Of a DNA stretch of 64,000 bases, positions 43,739 to 53,468 are shown in pieces. Numbering within the stretch: the first letter of the stretch is position 1; every line of letters starts with the position of its first letter. Source of the DNA: an archaeon. GTDB lineage: Archaea > Asgardarchaeota > Thorarchaeia > Thorarchaeales > Thorarchaeaceae. The notes under the pieces were generated by a model that was not told the DNA's origin, ran no database searches, and worked only from the letters and a program-made list of their open reading frames with translations. A program made the translations under genes and the position numbers. The stretch is from assembly GCA_024275415.1 (NCBI GenBank), contig JAJRZD010000033.1, forward strand, positions 1-64,000. The letters are read 5' to 3'.

Positions 43739-44656
43739 TTACGAGAACATGACATAGACTGCGGGCATCACAAAGTATCCGAACAGCAGCATGATGAGGA
43801 GCGCAACTGCGAGGAGTGCCCAGATTGCCCTGTTCCACTTGATGACGGTTCTTCCATCGAAGGGCTGGAAGGGTATCATGTTAAACAAACCAAGGAACGA
43901 GTTGAGTACAATTCCTCCTTGCAACACGAAGTAGACTGGGAGGATGAACGTTAGTCCGCTTAAAGGAATAGCAATGAAGATCATTGCAAACACGGCTGCG
44001 AAGACGAAATTGGACATCGGTCCTGCGAGATTGACCTTTCCGTCTTCGTCTATGGACTTTGCCCCGCTTGTGAAGACGGCTCCAGTCCCAAAGATTGGGA
44101 TTGCGAACAATATGGCTATTGCTGATAGATAGTATCCCTGCATGGTCATCCTGAACTCCGCCCACATCCCATAATGCTGTGCTGTGAACTTGTGTGCGAA
44201 CTCATGGACGAGATATGCAGCCAAGAATATCCCTATCGATGCTAGCGGAACCCATCCATAACCCACACTGAATAAATAGATAATGACTGCAATCGCGTCA
44301 ATAATCGGGATGGCCGAGTAGGCGCCGTACCTTGAATGCAACGCAATACTCACAAGGGTCACAAGCACGATGGAGATCATCAGGTCTTTCCTTTCTTGGG
44401 CTGAGAACCTGCGTTTTTTCGGTCGTTGTCTTCGTCTGTTGCGCACATCCCTTCTCCCATAATAGAATTCCTCTGTGGGCTCGTAGGAGTCAGACCCCAG
44501 CGATTCTGTAACACGTTGTTTCGCTTTTGCCTTCGCTAGGTGGATTCCTGGACAGCCGTGTCCTTCAGGCAATCGGTGATCCGCACAGTACACCCCATTA
44601 CAATACGGGCAGGTGAAGCAAAGGTCCTCAATTCCACAAAGCGAGCATCGTGCCAT
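43739..44656 (-). CDS. AN1 zinc-finger M50 (site-2 protease-like) membrane metalloprotease
   Basis: The N-terminus is an AN1-type zinc finger (CSLCGIEDLCFTCPYC, then CADHRLPEGHGC, about residues 4-40). A basic linker and about six membrane segments follow. The zinc protease motif is LVHEFAHKFTAQHYG (HExxH), and the second metal-ligand region is FNMIPFQPFDGRTV. NLAGPMSN is also conserved. It is an intramembrane protease of the M50 family; the AN1 finger likely recruits substrates on the cytoplasmic side. ATG at 44656 follows a GGTGA site. It is divergent from the FAD enzyme gene. Confidence 0.87.
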   Translation of the reverse strand: MARCSLCGIEDLCFTCPYCNGVYCADHRLPEGHGCPGIHLAKAKAKQRVTESLGSDSYEPTEEFYYGRRDVRNRRRQRPKKRRFSAQERKDLMISIVLVTLVSIALHSRYGAYSAIPIIDAIAVIIYLFSVGYGWVPLASIGIFLAAYLVHEFAHKFTAQHYGMWAEFRMTMQGYYLSAIAILFAIPIFGTGAVFTSGAKSIDEDGKVNLAGPMSNFVFAAVFAMIFIAIPLSGLTFILPVYFVLQGGIVLNSFLGLFNMIPFQPFDGRTVIKWNRAIWALLAVALLIMLLFGYFVMPAVYVMFS

Positions 44657-44827
44657 CGTGATCACCATGAATCGTACGTTCTGACTTTGAAAAATGCAGC
44701 TTTATGCCCTGAAAAGGCTATTCCTAACGTCAGTAGATGACACTTTGTATAATGTGCTTTCTTAGTAACGCTTAAGTGAGCATCGAATTTTGAGCGCCTT
44801 GAAACACCTCTCTCCGAAGTGAAATTG

Positions 44828-46225
44828 ATGGATTATGATGTTGCCATAGTCGGGAGTGGTCCTGCTGGAATTTTCTGTGCCCTTGAACTTCTAAAGCACA
44901 AGCCTGACCTGAAGGTAGTGATCATCGAGAAGGGCAAACGCATAGAATTGCGCAACTGTCCCAATTCCACCGCTGCAAGAGGCTGTGCGAAATGTAATCC
45001 CTGTGCGATACTTGCAGGCTGGGGTGGGGCTGGTGCCTTCTCAGACGGGAAACTCACAATATCCACTCAAGTCGGAGGTTGGCTGGATGATATCCTTGGA
45101 GAGCAGAAGCTCCTACAGCTCATCTACTACGTCGATACAATCTATCAACAGTATGGAGCGCCCCCCAAGATCTTTGGTGACAACGGCGATGCTATCGAAG
45201 AATACTCCCGGAAAGCAGCGCTGATCGGACTCGAGCTAATCCCACAAAAGGTACGTCATATGGGGCGCGAAGGCTGCATAGAAGTCATGGGAGGTATGTT
45301 CGATGAGATCCAAAAACATGCAGAAGTCCGTTTCAAGACTGAAGCCAAGGACATCCGTATTGAAGGCAACAGTGTCATCGGGGTAGAGGCCAGCAGAGGC
45401 TCATTCATCACTGCCAAGTATGTCGTGGCGGCTCCAGGCCGCGTGGGCAACAAGTGGCTGGCACATCAAGCTGGACGCCTCTCTATCCCCACAGAGAACA
45501 ACTATGTCGATATCGGGGTCAGGGTCGAGATCCCCGAACCTGTTATGGCGGACATTGCCCAGAAGCTGTACGAGCCAAAACTAGTCTATTATTCAAAACA
45601 ATTTGACGACAAGGTACGGGTCTTCTGCTTCAACCCCGGTGGGGTCGTGACCAGCGAATACTATGACGAGATTCTTACTGTGAACGGTCAATCTTTCGCC
45701 CAAAAGAAGACACCTAACACTAATTTCGCCCTCCTTGTTTCCACCAAGTTCACGGCACCATTCAACGCTCCCATATCCTACGGTCAGTCCATTGCCCACT
45801 TGGCAAACATGCTTGGTCATGGCGTGCTAGTACAGAGGCTTGCAGATCTCCGACGAGGAAAACGTAGTACAGCAGACAGGATTGCAAGGAGCCCTGTGAA
45901 GCCCACATTGCCAAGTGCTGCCCCCGGAGACCTCAGCTTCGCTCTTCCATATCGCCATCTGTCATCAATCCTAGAGATGATCGAGGCACTTGACAAGCTG
46001 TGCCCTGGTGTCGCAGATGATGGAACACTCCTGTACGGTGTTGAAGTCAAGTTCTACTCCTCACGTCTTAAGACAAATGACACTTTGGAAACCAGCATTG
46101 GGAATCTCTATGCAGCAGGCGACGGAGCTGGGGTCACGCGAGGTCTCATGCAGGCTTCAGTATCAGGCGTCGTCATTGCCCGGGACATCCTGCGAAAAGA
46201 AGGCGTTTCTGTCAACGTTGACTAA
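44828..46225 (+). CDS. NAD(P)/FAD-dependent dehydrogenase (COG2509 type)
   Basis: This flavoprotein of about 465 residues starts with the Rossmann FAD motif VAIVGSGPAGIFCALELL. A cysteine-rich stretch (NCPNSTAARGCAKCNPCA), AGWGGAGAFSDGKLTIS and the C-terminal NLYAAGDGAGVTRGLMQASV are typical of the uncharacterised COG2509 dehydrogenases. The substrate is unknown; the cysteines may form a cluster or redox disulfide. ATG at 44828 is preferred; GTG at 44819 is an alternative. It ends 15 bases before the hsp20 promoter but is probably transcribed separately. Confidence 0.85.
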   Translation: MDYDVAIVGSGPAGIFCALELLKHKPDLKVVIIEKGKRIELRNCPNSTAARGCAKCNPCAILAGWGGAGAFSDGKLTISTQVGGWLDDILGEQKLLQLIYYVDTIYQQYGAPPKIFGDNGDAIEEYSRKAALIGLELIPQKVRHMGREGCIEVMGGMFDEIQKHAEVRFKTEAKDIRIEGNSVIGVEASRGSFITAKYVVAAPGRVGNKWLAHQAGRLSIPTENNYVDIGVRVEIPEPVMADIAQKLYEPKLVYYSKQFDDKVRVFCFNPGGVVTSEYYDEILTVNGQSFAQKKTPNTNFALLVSTKFTAPFNAPISYGQSIAHLANMLGHGVLVQRLADLRRGKRSTADRIARSPVKPTLPSAAPGDLSFALPYRHLSSILEMIEALDKLCPGVADDGTLLYGVEVKFYSSRLKTNDTLETSIGNLYAAGDGAGVTRGLMQASVSGVVIARDILRKEGVSVNVD

Positions 46226-46240
46226 AGTTTTCCTCTTCAC

Positions 46241-46293
46241 AAACCTTATATACCAAATGGTCACTAGTATCTAGTGTCCAACTGGTCACTAGT
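46241..46293 (+). promoter_or_regulatory. hsp20-cdc48 promoter with three-element operator
   Basis: CTTATATAC at 46245-46253 is a near-ideal TATA box. Three copies of TGG(T/A)CACTAG follow: forward at 46258-46267, inverted at 46271-46280, and forward at 46283-46292. The first two form the palindrome CACTAG-TAT-CTAGTG. With a start site expected about 25 bases after the TATA box, the elements cover the transcription start, the classic position for an archaeal repressor. Confidence 0.7.
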
Positions 46294-46320
46294 TGTGATG
46301 GGTTGGTATCGCACAGGAAC

Positions 46321-46379
46321 GGGAGCCAACTCAGTGACTCCACGGGCGACCCTGTCGCCCAAGGCTCCCCAACAGGTGA
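46321..46379 (+). promoter_or_regulatory. Nested hairpin in hsp20 leader, next to the ribosome site
   Basis: GGGAGCC (46321-46327) pairs with GGCTCCC (46363-46369), enclosing a second perfect stem, GGGCGAC (46344-46350) with GTCGCCC (46354-46360). The ribosome site AGGTGA (46374-46379) starts five bases after the outer stem. The leader is about 110 bases, long for this window. It may be a thermosensor or another translational control element; a simple attenuator is the alternative. Confidence 0.5.
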
Positions 46380-46385
46380 ATGATT

Positions 46386-46802
46386 ATGATAGATGACAAT
46401 TTCGATGAGATAGTGCGAAATATATTCGAGCAGTTCTTCGGAGGTGCGTTCCGACAGAACCCGCACATCCACATCAGTGGAACAATGCAAAATGACAATG
46501 TTACCCGAGGAGCAGAAAGAGCCGAAAGTAGGAATGTATTCGTTGATGTCATTGAATACGAGGATGACATCATCGTTGTCGTTGACACAAGGGAGCATAT
46601 AGAGAATCCAGAGGCACGTATCATGGAAGGGATTCTGGAACTTTGGCTCAACCCGAGCGTGACCAGGCCAATCCGGATAGAGTTGCCAACAACAGTGGAT
46701 ATAGACAAGTCGGAACTCTCCGTAACGAATGCAATCATAGAAATACGACTAGCGAAGAGCAAAGGCAAACAGAAAGAAGGTATTCTTGGAGTCACATACT
46801 GA
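46386..46802 (+). CDS. Small heat-shock protein, Hsp20/alpha-crystallin family
   Basis: An N-terminal helical arm (FDEIVRNIFEQFFGGAF) is followed by an alpha-crystallin domain of about 90 residues: NVFVDVIEYEDDIIVVVDTR, then RPIRIELPTTVDIDKSELSV and TNAIIEIRLAKSKGK. It lacks the usual C-terminal IxI motif in clear form. It would hold unfolding proteins for refolding or for unfolding by the CDC48 ATPase, whose gene begins 16 bases later. ATG at 46386 is seven bases from AGGTG; ATG at 46380 is too close. The operator and leader hairpin suggest stress control. Confidence 0.85.
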   Translation: MIDDNFDEIVRNIFEQFFGGAFRQNPHIHISGTMQNDNVTRGAERAESRNVFVDVIEYEDDIIVVVDTREHIENPEARIMEGILELWLNPSVTRPIRIELPTTVDIDKSELSVTNAIIEIRLAKSKGKQKEGILGVTY

Positions 46803-46818
46803 TAAGGGGTGAGTAGTA

Positions 46819-49008
46819 TTGTCTGAAGAAACAATCCGGTTAAAGGTAGCCGCAGCAATGCCAAAGGATCAGGGCAGAGGCATTGTGCGTCTTAACTCAG
46901 ATGTCAGGAACCAATTGAGAATCCGGTCGGGAGATTATGTCCTTCTGAAAGGGCCGAAGGAAACAGTTGCGATAGCATGGCCTGCTTTGCAGGAAGATGA
47001 AGTGCTTGACATGGTACGCATGGACGGTCTCATAAGGGCCAATGCAGGTGTACGACTGGGTGAGGTAGTTGAGGTGCAGAGGATCGACTTGGCTGAGGCA
47101 CAACGCGTCCCCCTTGCACCGAATCAGCCCCTGCGTTTTCAGGCTGGGTTTGCCGAGTTTGTGAAGCAACAGATCATCAACAAACCGCTGACGCGGGGTG
47201 ATATCATCCTGATCTCATCCATTGGACAGGGACTGCAATTCACTATCACAGCGACAAGTCCTGGGAAGCATGTTCGAGTCACACCCAACACACGTGTAGA
47301 ATTGCGGAGTGAGCCTGTAAAGCCCGAGGACCTCTCCGTACCACAGGTTTCCTATGAGGATATTGGCGGGCTGGGGAAGGAACTCCAGCGAATCCGTGAG
47401 ATGATTGAACTTCCCATGAAGTCACCTGAACTGTTCAAGCGGCTCGGTATTTCGCCACCTAAAGGGGTTCTCCTGCATGGTCCTCCAGGGACTGGGAAGA
47501 CACTGATTGCCAAGGCTGTGGCAAACGAGGCAGGGGCTAACTTCAAAGTCATAAACGGTCCAGAGATCATGTCCAAGTTCTATGGGGAGTCAGAGGCAAA
47601 ACTGCGTGAGGCATTCGAAGAGGCTGAGAAGAATGCCCCTAGCATCATCTTCATCGACGAGATTGATAGTATCGCTCCCAAGCGCGCCGAGGTGACAGGA
47701 GAAGTCGAACGTCGTGTAGTAGCACAACTGCTGGCACTGATGGACGGTCTCGCAGGGAGAGGCCAGGTCATTGTGATTGGGGCGACCAACCGTGTCGATG
47801 ACATTGACGAGGCCCTTAGACGACCCGGGCGTTTCGATAGGGAGATTGAGATCGGGGTGCCAGACAAGAAAGGGCGACTGGAAATCTTGCAGATACACAC
47901 CCGAGCGATGCCCCTCGACAAAGATGTTGATCTTGAGAAGCTTGCATCCATCACGCACGGATTTGTCGGTGCTGACCTTGCCGCTCTTGCGAGAGAGGCG
48001 GCCATGCAGACGCTTCGTCGAGCCCTTCCCTATGTGGATCCTGAGAGCGGTGATATTCCTCAGGATGTCCTGAACAACCTTTTCGTCACACAGTTTGACT
48101 TCGAAACCGCGATGGCTGAGGTTTCGCCATCAGCGTTGAGAGAGGTTCTTGTTGAGAAACCAAACATCAAATGGGACGATGTAGGCGGGCTCATGAAAGT
48201 CAAGGAACGACTCAGGGAGGCCGTTGAGGCACCACTGAAACATCCAGAGGTCTTCTCAGAGATGGGCATCCGAGCACCACGGGGTGTGTTATTGTTCGGA
48301 CCTCCTGGTACTGGAAAGACGCTACTCGCAAAGGCAGTAGCCACTGAGAGCGAGGCAAATTTCATCTCGGTTCGAGGTCCCGAAATCTTCAACAAATATG
48401 TTGGCGAGTCTGAGAAGGCAGTGAGGGACATATTCAAGAAAGCACGGCAGACGGCGCCCTGTGTCCTGTTTTTTGACGAGATTGATGCGATACTGAGTTC
48501 CCGTAGTGTACAGGATGACACAGGTGTGAGCAAGCGGATAGTCAATCAGTTCCTTGCCGAGCTGGACGGTATGCAGAGCCTACAGAATGTCCTTGTGATA
48601 GGTGCCACCAACAGGGCTGACATCATGGATCCAGCAGCCCTTCGCCCAGGACGCTTTGATGCTGTTATCTATGTACCACCGCCTGACAAGGAGGCACGAA
48701 AGGAGATATTCGGTGTACACACAAAGGATATGCCACTTGCAGATGATGTGGATATAGACAGGCTAGCGGAGATGACCGAAGGCTATTCTGGTGCAGATAT
48801 CGAGGGTCTCACACGGGAAGCCGCAATGGCAGCAGTACGGGACGACTGGAAAGCAAAACCCGTTTCAATGAAGCACTTCAGGGAAGCGATGAAAGAAGTG
48901 CGACCCACGATATCTGAAGAGGATCTGAAGCGTTTCCAGAAGATTGCGGAGAGCGTTTTGAAGCGGCAGCCACAGCGCAAGGATGACATACTACCACAGT
49001 ACATGTAA
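46819..49008 (+). CDS. cdc48: CDC48/p97 (VCP)-like AAA ATPase
   Basis: This is a two-ring AAA+ unfoldase. Residues 1-95 form the double-psi barrel of the Cdc48 N-domain ([17 protein letters not shown]), then the four-stranded part to about 190. D1 has Walker A GPPGTGKT at 221-228 and [13 protein letters not shown]2 has GPPGTGKT at 494-501 and [12 protein letters not shown]. Arginine fingers ([18 protein letters not shown]) are intact. The C-terminus ends in QYM, which only partly resembles the HbYX proteasome-docking motif. A TTG start follows AGGGGTGAG. It shares the stress promoter with hsp20. Confidence 0.95.
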   Translation: MSEETIRLKVAAAMPKDQGRGIVRLNSDVRNQLRIRSGDYVLLKGPKETVAIAWPALQEDEVLDMVRMDGLIRANAGVRLGEVVEVQRIDLAEAQRVPLAPNQPLRFQAGFAEFVKQQIINKPLTRGDIILISSIGQGLQFTITATSPGKHVRVTPNTRVELRSEPVKPEDLSVPQVSYEDIGGLGKELQRIREMIELPMKSPELFKRLGISPPKGVLLHGPPGTGKTLIAKAVANEAGANFKVINGPEIMSKFYGESEAKLREAFEEAEKNAPSIIFIDEIDSIAPKRAEVTGEVERRVVAQLLALMDGLAGRGQVIVIGATNRVDDIDEALRRPGRFDREIEIGVPDKKGRLEILQIHTRAMPLDKDVDLEKLASITHGFVGADLAALAREAAMQTLRRALPYVDPESGDIPQDVLNNLFVTQFDFETAMAEVSPSALREVLVEKPNIKWDDVGGLMKVKERLREAVEAPLKHPEVFSEMGIRAPRGVLLFGPPGTGKTLLAKAVATESEANFISVRGPEIFNKYVGESEKAVRDIFKKARQTAPCVLFFDEIDAILSSRSVQDDTGVSKRIVNQFLAELDGMQSLQNVLVIGATNRADIMDPAALRPGRFDAVIYVPPPDKEARKEIFGVHTKDMPLADDVDIDRLAEMTEGYSGADIEGLTREAAMAAVRDDWKAKPVSMKHFREAMKEVRPTISEEDLKRFQKIAESVLKRQPQRKDDILPQYM

Positions 49009-49108
49009 GACTCTGCTGATGAGGACCCGTTAGAGGACATAGGCTATTCCTTTATAGACGGGTCCTTCCAAACCTGTACACGAGATATCATCAAGGTCGT
49101 GTCATCAT

Positions 49109-51595
49109 ATGGGTGAACGATGGACAGTAACATTATGCCCTTTCCTGCATTTCGATAATGCACGTACGAATACATATGAGCAAAACATCAGCATCGTCGC
49201 ATGGAATGTGAAGAGTGTTCTGGACTTTCTCGAGATCAACCCCGGACATACTTTTGGACTGGGACAAGTGACTCTTCTTGAGGGATTCAGGAGGTTATTC
49301 CCCAACTACTGGGACACCCTTCATCAATACGTCTTGGAGGGCAGGATTGAGATTGTTGGCGGGACCTACGTCATGCCCGATTTTGTGCTTCCGGATGGCG
49401 AGTCTATTGTGCGCCAGTTCGAATATGGCACTGAGTTCCTACGGAAGGAGCTGGGAGTCAGCGCGAGGACTGGTTGGGCAATCGACACATCAGGACATTG
49501 TGCCCAGATGCCTCAGATCCTCCGTCAATGTGGGATTGACACATACTATTTCACATACGGGATGCCGTTCGATGCTCCTACAGAATTCGTGTGGCTGGGC
49601 CCGGATGGGAGTCGCGTGAATGCGGTCTGGTTGAGGAATGGCTTTGATTGTGCTGCGTGGCTCTCTGAGAACAGACGTGAGGCATTCTCCAATCTGCTTG
49701 AGATCATAGGGAACGTAAGGGTTTCCAGCTCCTCGAACAACCTGTTTGTCCCGATTGGCGGTGAATTAGTGCCCCCTCCGATGCACATCATGGATATCGT
49801 TCGCCAGTGGAATGAAGTCTTTCAAGATAGCAAGGCGACCTTGGGCACACCAAGGGAGTTCTCGGAGAAGCTGAAGTCGGTTCAATCCAATCTGCCATCT
49901 ATCTCAGGAGAGCTCGGGAGCGGCCGTTTCGGGCCGATTCGGTCAGGAGGACTCAGTAGTCGCTCGAAATTGAAAATACTCAATCGACGCCTAGAGACCC
50001 TCCTTTACCTTGTAGAACTCTATTTCTCGTTGGGTGGTAATAATTCCTATATCCGGCAGATGACGAACCTCTGGAAGATGCTCCTGTTCAATCAGGATCA
50101 TAACATCATCCGCGGGATCATCACGGACGACCCCTACAAGCTCGCCATACGGCGGTACAATCAGGCAATTGAGAAGGCTGAGGAACTTCTCGAGACCGCG
50201 ATAACTGGTATCTGTAAGACCATCCCTGCTCCGCTAGATGGCCTGTCGTTCATCGTCTTCAACCCTGTGCCATGGACTCGAAGCGATATAACACGGCTGC
50301 GGTTGAACCGGTCAATGCTCGATGGCGGAGTATTCGACCTGCTTGACGAGGAAGGGAACAGCATTTATTTCCAGATTGAAGATGCAGCGGACGACGAGAA
50401 CCGGGTCGATATCATCTTCACTGCCGAATCGCTGCCCTGCCTGGGCTATCGAACCTATAATCTCAGAAATGTAGAGCAACCCCCTGAACCTGATGAGGAA
50501 CTCCGTCATGGGCGCAACTGGATCGAATCGCCATATTTCACGATAGAGTTTGACGAGTTCTCTGGTGCACTTACCCGTATATTCGACAAGACCTCTCAGA
50601 AGGAGTTCATCCAGGGGTCTGGTGTCCACCCTATTATCGAGCCGGACATGGGAGATCTCTATCGATTTGCACCATCTCTTCTTAGCGGCGAATCTTCAGT
50701 CATTGACTCGCTCAGGATTCCTGGAAAACTCAAATTCATCGAGTCCGGACCGGTTCGCATAGTGACAGAAGTGATCCAATCCCTCTCAGAATCGACTATC
50801 ATCCAGAGGGTGACAGTCTATAGGTCTCTACCGCGAATCGACATCGAGGTCGAGGTCAATTTCAGAGAAGAACACAAGAGATGCAGGTACGTGATTCCTA
50901 CTCCCATCTTCACAGACTCGATAGTCACAGGCGCTCAGTTCTACGCTAATGAACGGCATATAGCTCCGTTTGATGCTGAGTCTGATGATCATGGTCACGG
51001 TGCTTTCTCAGCGTTGGATTGGGTGGATGTGCAAGGTCCCGATGCAGGACTGGGAGTCGCTGTCTTCGGGTTACATGAGTTCCAGTATCGCGATGGCAAG
51101 TTATCGATAACCATGCTCAGGAGTCCTTCTGTGCTCTCTCACGGCAAGGACGACGATGCAGTCCAATCAATGAGTGCAAGGGACCATTCGAGCCACACCT
51201 TTCGCATCTCTCTGTTCCCCCATAATGAGGACTGGAAGAAGACCGGCATCCACCGTCAGGCCACAGAAACACGACTCCCCCTTATTGCTTCCGTGCTTGA
51301 TGGGCACCCTGATGCAACCCCCATGTTTAGCGGACTAGTTTCTGTTGAAGGTGTGCCTCTTGAACTGTCATCGTATCGACCAACAGAACACGAATCCGAG
51401 GTCATCATAAGGATGTATGAGGTTCTAGGTTCGAGTGGCACGAGCATACTGAAGTTCAACAGGAGTATTGAGCGTGCGGTGTTGACTGACCTAGTCGGTA
51501 ATGAGATTGGTGAGATCGCTGTGAACTCGAACATGGTATCCGTACCTGTCGATGGCTATTCCATCATCACATTGAAGGTACGACTGGGCACTTGA
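49109..51595 (+). CDS. Glycoside hydrolase family 38 alpha-mannosidase-like enzyme
   Basis: This is an 828-residue protein with the GH38 plan: N-terminal catalytic domain (CPFLHFDNARTNTYEQN with metal ligands), then TGWAIDTSGHCAQMPQILRQ, where the first aspartate corresponds to the family's nucleophile in DxFGH. A helical middle domain (about 260-380) and large beta-sandwich C-terminal domains follow (RIDIEVEVNFREEHKR, DHGHGAFSALDWVDVQG). It should release mannose or a related sugar; no signal peptide is seen, so it acts in the cytoplasm, perhaps in glycan turnover. Confidence 0.85.
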   Translation: MGERWTVTLCPFLHFDNARTNTYEQNISIVAWNVKSVLDFLEINPGHTFGLGQVTLLEGFRRLFPNYWDTLHQYVLEGRIEIVGGTYVMPDFVLPDGESIVRQFEYGTEFLRKELGVSARTGWAIDTSGHCAQMPQILRQCGIDTYYFTYGMPFDAPTEFVWLGPDGSRVNAVWLRNGFDCAAWLSENRREAFSNLLEIIGNVRVSSSSNNLFVPIGGELVPPPMHIMDIVRQWNEVFQDSKATLGTPREFSEKLKSVQSNLPSISGELGSGRFGPIRSGGLSSRSKLKILNRRLETLLYLVELYFSLGGNNSYIRQMTNLWKMLLFNQDHNIIRGIITDDPYKLAIRRYNQAIEKAEELLETAITGICKTIPAPLDGLSFIVFNPVPWTRSDITRLRLNRSMLDGGVFDLLDEEGNSIYFQIEDAADDENRVDIIFTAESLPCLGYRTYNLRNVEQPPEPDEELRHGRNWIESPYFTIEFDEFSGALTRIFDKTSQKEFIQGSGVHPIIEPDMGDLYRFAPSLLSGESSVIDSLRIPGKLKFIESGPVRIVTEVIQSLSESTIIQRVTVYRSLPRIDIEVEVNFREEHKRCRYVIPTPIFTDSIVTGAQFYANERHIAPFDAESDDHGHGAFSALDWVDVQGPDAGLGVAVFGLHEFQYRDGKLSITMLRSPSVLSHGKDDDAVQSMSARDHSSHTFRISLFPHNEDWKKTGIHRQATETRLPLIASVLDGHPDATPMFSGLVSVEGVPLELSSYRPTEHESEVIIRMYEVLGSSGTSILKFNRSIERAVLTDLVGNEIGEIAVNSNMVSVPVDGYSIITLKVRLGT

Positions 51596-51656
51596 GTGTA
51601 AGAAACTATGGCTCCGATATGCTTTTGAGGAATCCTGAAAACTAAGACAAAGTAGT

Positions 51657-52529
51657 GTGTCAAAGATGTCTGCGTTCTATCCTATCTCACCCCCCGTCCT
51701 GATAACCAACACAAGCTTCTCGGCGCAAGCAGGTGTGATGGACGAGATGTGGGCCTGCCGAGTTATCCGGGGAAAGAAGATCCTTATTGAGAAGACAATG
51801 CCCGAACTCAGTCTGGACAACTTTGTTGGTATCATCTACGGACACATCCGGGTCGAGGGACTCAGCAGGCACGCCGTGGCAATGTGCGCAGGTCGCCTGA
51901 TGCAGTATGCTAGGAAATACCAGTCTTCCGGTGTTTGTCCTAATTATGAGGTTCCAGACTTTTATTATGACGATGGCGAGTCCTATATCGCAGTTGGTGA
52001 TTCCAGCTCTTCAGAAGGTGGTAGTGTAGCTACTGCTGAGGTTCATGAACTCCCGCATATGCCTGTTGGACACCTTCCCACAATCACCCCACAAGAGGGA
52101 AAGAATGCGTGGAAGGTCATTGCTGAAACTCACGGCGCAGCAGTATGTGAGTTTGCAATCTATGCAGCAGGTCTCTCAGAAGGACATCTTAAAGCGATGT
52201 TCGAGCAGTTCGCAGACCGACTTGTTCATTCTTGGATTGATCCTGAAGACCCAATCATTCTTCCCATCAGGTTCGGTGAACTTATCTACAGCTGTTCTGG
52301 TGAGAGTCAGCTTCCCAAGACTGGGACGCTGAATGTGTCAGTAGAAACCCAAGGCTGTGTGCTACTGAAGATGACAAGGGAATTTGACCCTGACGGAAGT
52401 AGGATGCCCGCCGGCTATCCCTGTGCGTTCCATGAGATGATCGCACGTAAGGTGGCTCAGGTGACCGACCTGAAAATCGGGGTCAACACGTCCTCTACGG
52501 GCTGCATAGTGACCATGTCCATCGAGTAA
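51657..52529 (+). CDS. Uncharacterised protein
   Basis: I do not recognise this 290-residue soluble protein. The end has a cysteine-bearing stretch (GYPCAFHEMIARKVAQVTDL, then NTSSTGCIVTMSIE) that faintly resembles the ending of V4R/Bet3-like domains. An acidic serine-rich linker lies near residues 115-125 (GDSSSSEGGS). A GTG start is used; ATG at 51666 is equally possible. There is no clear ribosome site. It stands between the GH38 gene and a small membrane protein. Confidence 0.55.
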   Translation: MSKMSAFYPISPPVLITNTSFSAQAGVMDEMWACRVIRGKKILIEKTMPELSLDNFVGIIYGHIRVEGLSRHAVAMCAGRLMQYARKYQSSGVCPNYEVPDFYYDDGESYIAVGDSSSSEGGSVATAEVHELPHMPVGHLPTITPQEGKNAWKVIAETHGAAVCEFAIYAAGLSEGHLKAMFEQFADRLVHSWIDPEDPIILPIRFGELIYSCSGESQLPKTGTLNVSVETQGCVLLKMTREFDPDGSRMPAGYPCAFHEMIARKVAQVTDLKIGVNTSSTGCIVTMSIE

Positions 52530-52633
52530 ACCACACTCTGGATGCTCGCGCAATAATCTTAAATCACTCCCCACACATGGTGGTTTGATGTACTGAACGG
52601 AATAAAATCCGTGACAGTCAGGGAGATCTAAAT

Positions 52634-52909
52634 ATGTCTTATCTCACATGGCGCGAATATGTGCGTTCAGGACCCATATGCTTGGGTGTGCTCCTGATCA
52701 TTGTTGGAGCGGTCTTTGTGCTTCTTCAAACAATGGATTTCGTTGTGGTGGCGGGTTATGACTCCATCATAGGTGCAGTCCTTGCAGTGGTGGGTGTCGT
52801 GTTTGTCATCTGCGGGTTCTTCTTCACCAAGAAGAAGCGGGATTCCGTGCTGACCCCAGTTTCCACGAAGGTTGATGACACACCTCCTCCTCCACCGCCG
52901 CCGGACTGA
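52634..52909 (+). CDS. Small two-helix membrane protein with proline tail
   Basis: This is a 91-residue protein with two membrane helices (CLGVLLIIVGAVFVLLQT, and IIGAVLAVVGVVFVICGFFF), a basic stop-transfer KKKR, and a short cytoplasmic tail ending in seven prolines and Asp. Polyproline ends of this kind can bind profilin- or SH3-like partners; that is only a suggestion. A GGGAG site precedes the ATG. No family is recognised. A strong hairpin terminator follows. Confidence 0.7.
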   Translation: MSYLTWREYVRSGPICLGVLLIIVGAVFVLLQTMDFVVVAGYDSIIGAVLAVVGVVFVICGFFFTKKKRDSVLTPVSTKVDDTPPPPPPPD

Positions 52910-52936
52910 TTCCTTCAACTCTGTATCTAATTTGAT

Positions 52937-52985
52937 GTGAGCCATTCCTTTTCAAGAGCCGAATGGCTCACCGCTTCTCTTTTTT
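52937..52985 (+). terminator. 11-bp perfect hairpin with T-run
   Basis: GTGAGCCATTC (52937-52947) and GAATGGCTCAC (52961-52971) form an 11-base perfect stem with a 13-base loop. A T-rich run (about 52976-52985) follows. It lies 28 bases after the small membrane-protein gene. Confidence 0.6.
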
Positions 52986-53078
52986 CCCTGATTTGCGCCA
53001 TACTTCATCCGCCAAACCCATATATGTAAGAGTTATATTCAGTTCACAGAAATGGATTAAGAGAAGGGACTGAAATCA

Positions 53079-53369
53079 ATGACGTTTCTAGAATACCGCG
53101 ACAGTCAATTTCGTGAGTGCTCGGGACAACCAAGCACTGACATCAATCTGAAAGTAGATGAATCACAGAAGAAGCTCATTCTGACTGTTCCTGAGGGCGT
53201 ATCAATGATCCAACGACGGTCAGCGGAACGGGCTGCTCGTGGGATTGCCAAAGCAGGATACCTGAGCAGCCAAGGTGCCACTATAGGACGAGGATTTGAG
53301 CTTGTGATCGAGGGACACGGTGGAAATCTGCCGGACAGGTTGAAGCATTCCCCCCGAGAGGTCTACTAA
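53079..53369 (+). CDS. Uncharacterised small protein
   Basis: This is a 96-residue protein of unknown function. It has a central strand-helix-strand region (KKLILTVPEGVSMIQRRSAE, RAARGIAKAGYLSSQGATIG, RGFELVIEG). The arginine-rich helix could bind nucleic acid. A TATA-like CATATATG lies about 60 bases upstream and a GAAGGGA site precedes ATG. The larger TPR/Ig-like gene follows 100 bases later on the same strand. No domain is recognised. Confidence 0.6.
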   Translation: MTFLEYRDSQFRECSGQPSTDINLKVDESQKKLILTVPEGVSMIQRRSAERAARGIAKAGYLSSQGATIGRGFELVIEGHGGNLPDRLKHSPREVY

Positions 53370-53468
53370 CCAAAGCGGCAATCACAATCCCCCAAAACTC
53401 AAATGCCAGAAAAGTGATAACGTTAGTTGGTAATAGGCAATCAATACCTCTGAAAGGAGATATATCGT

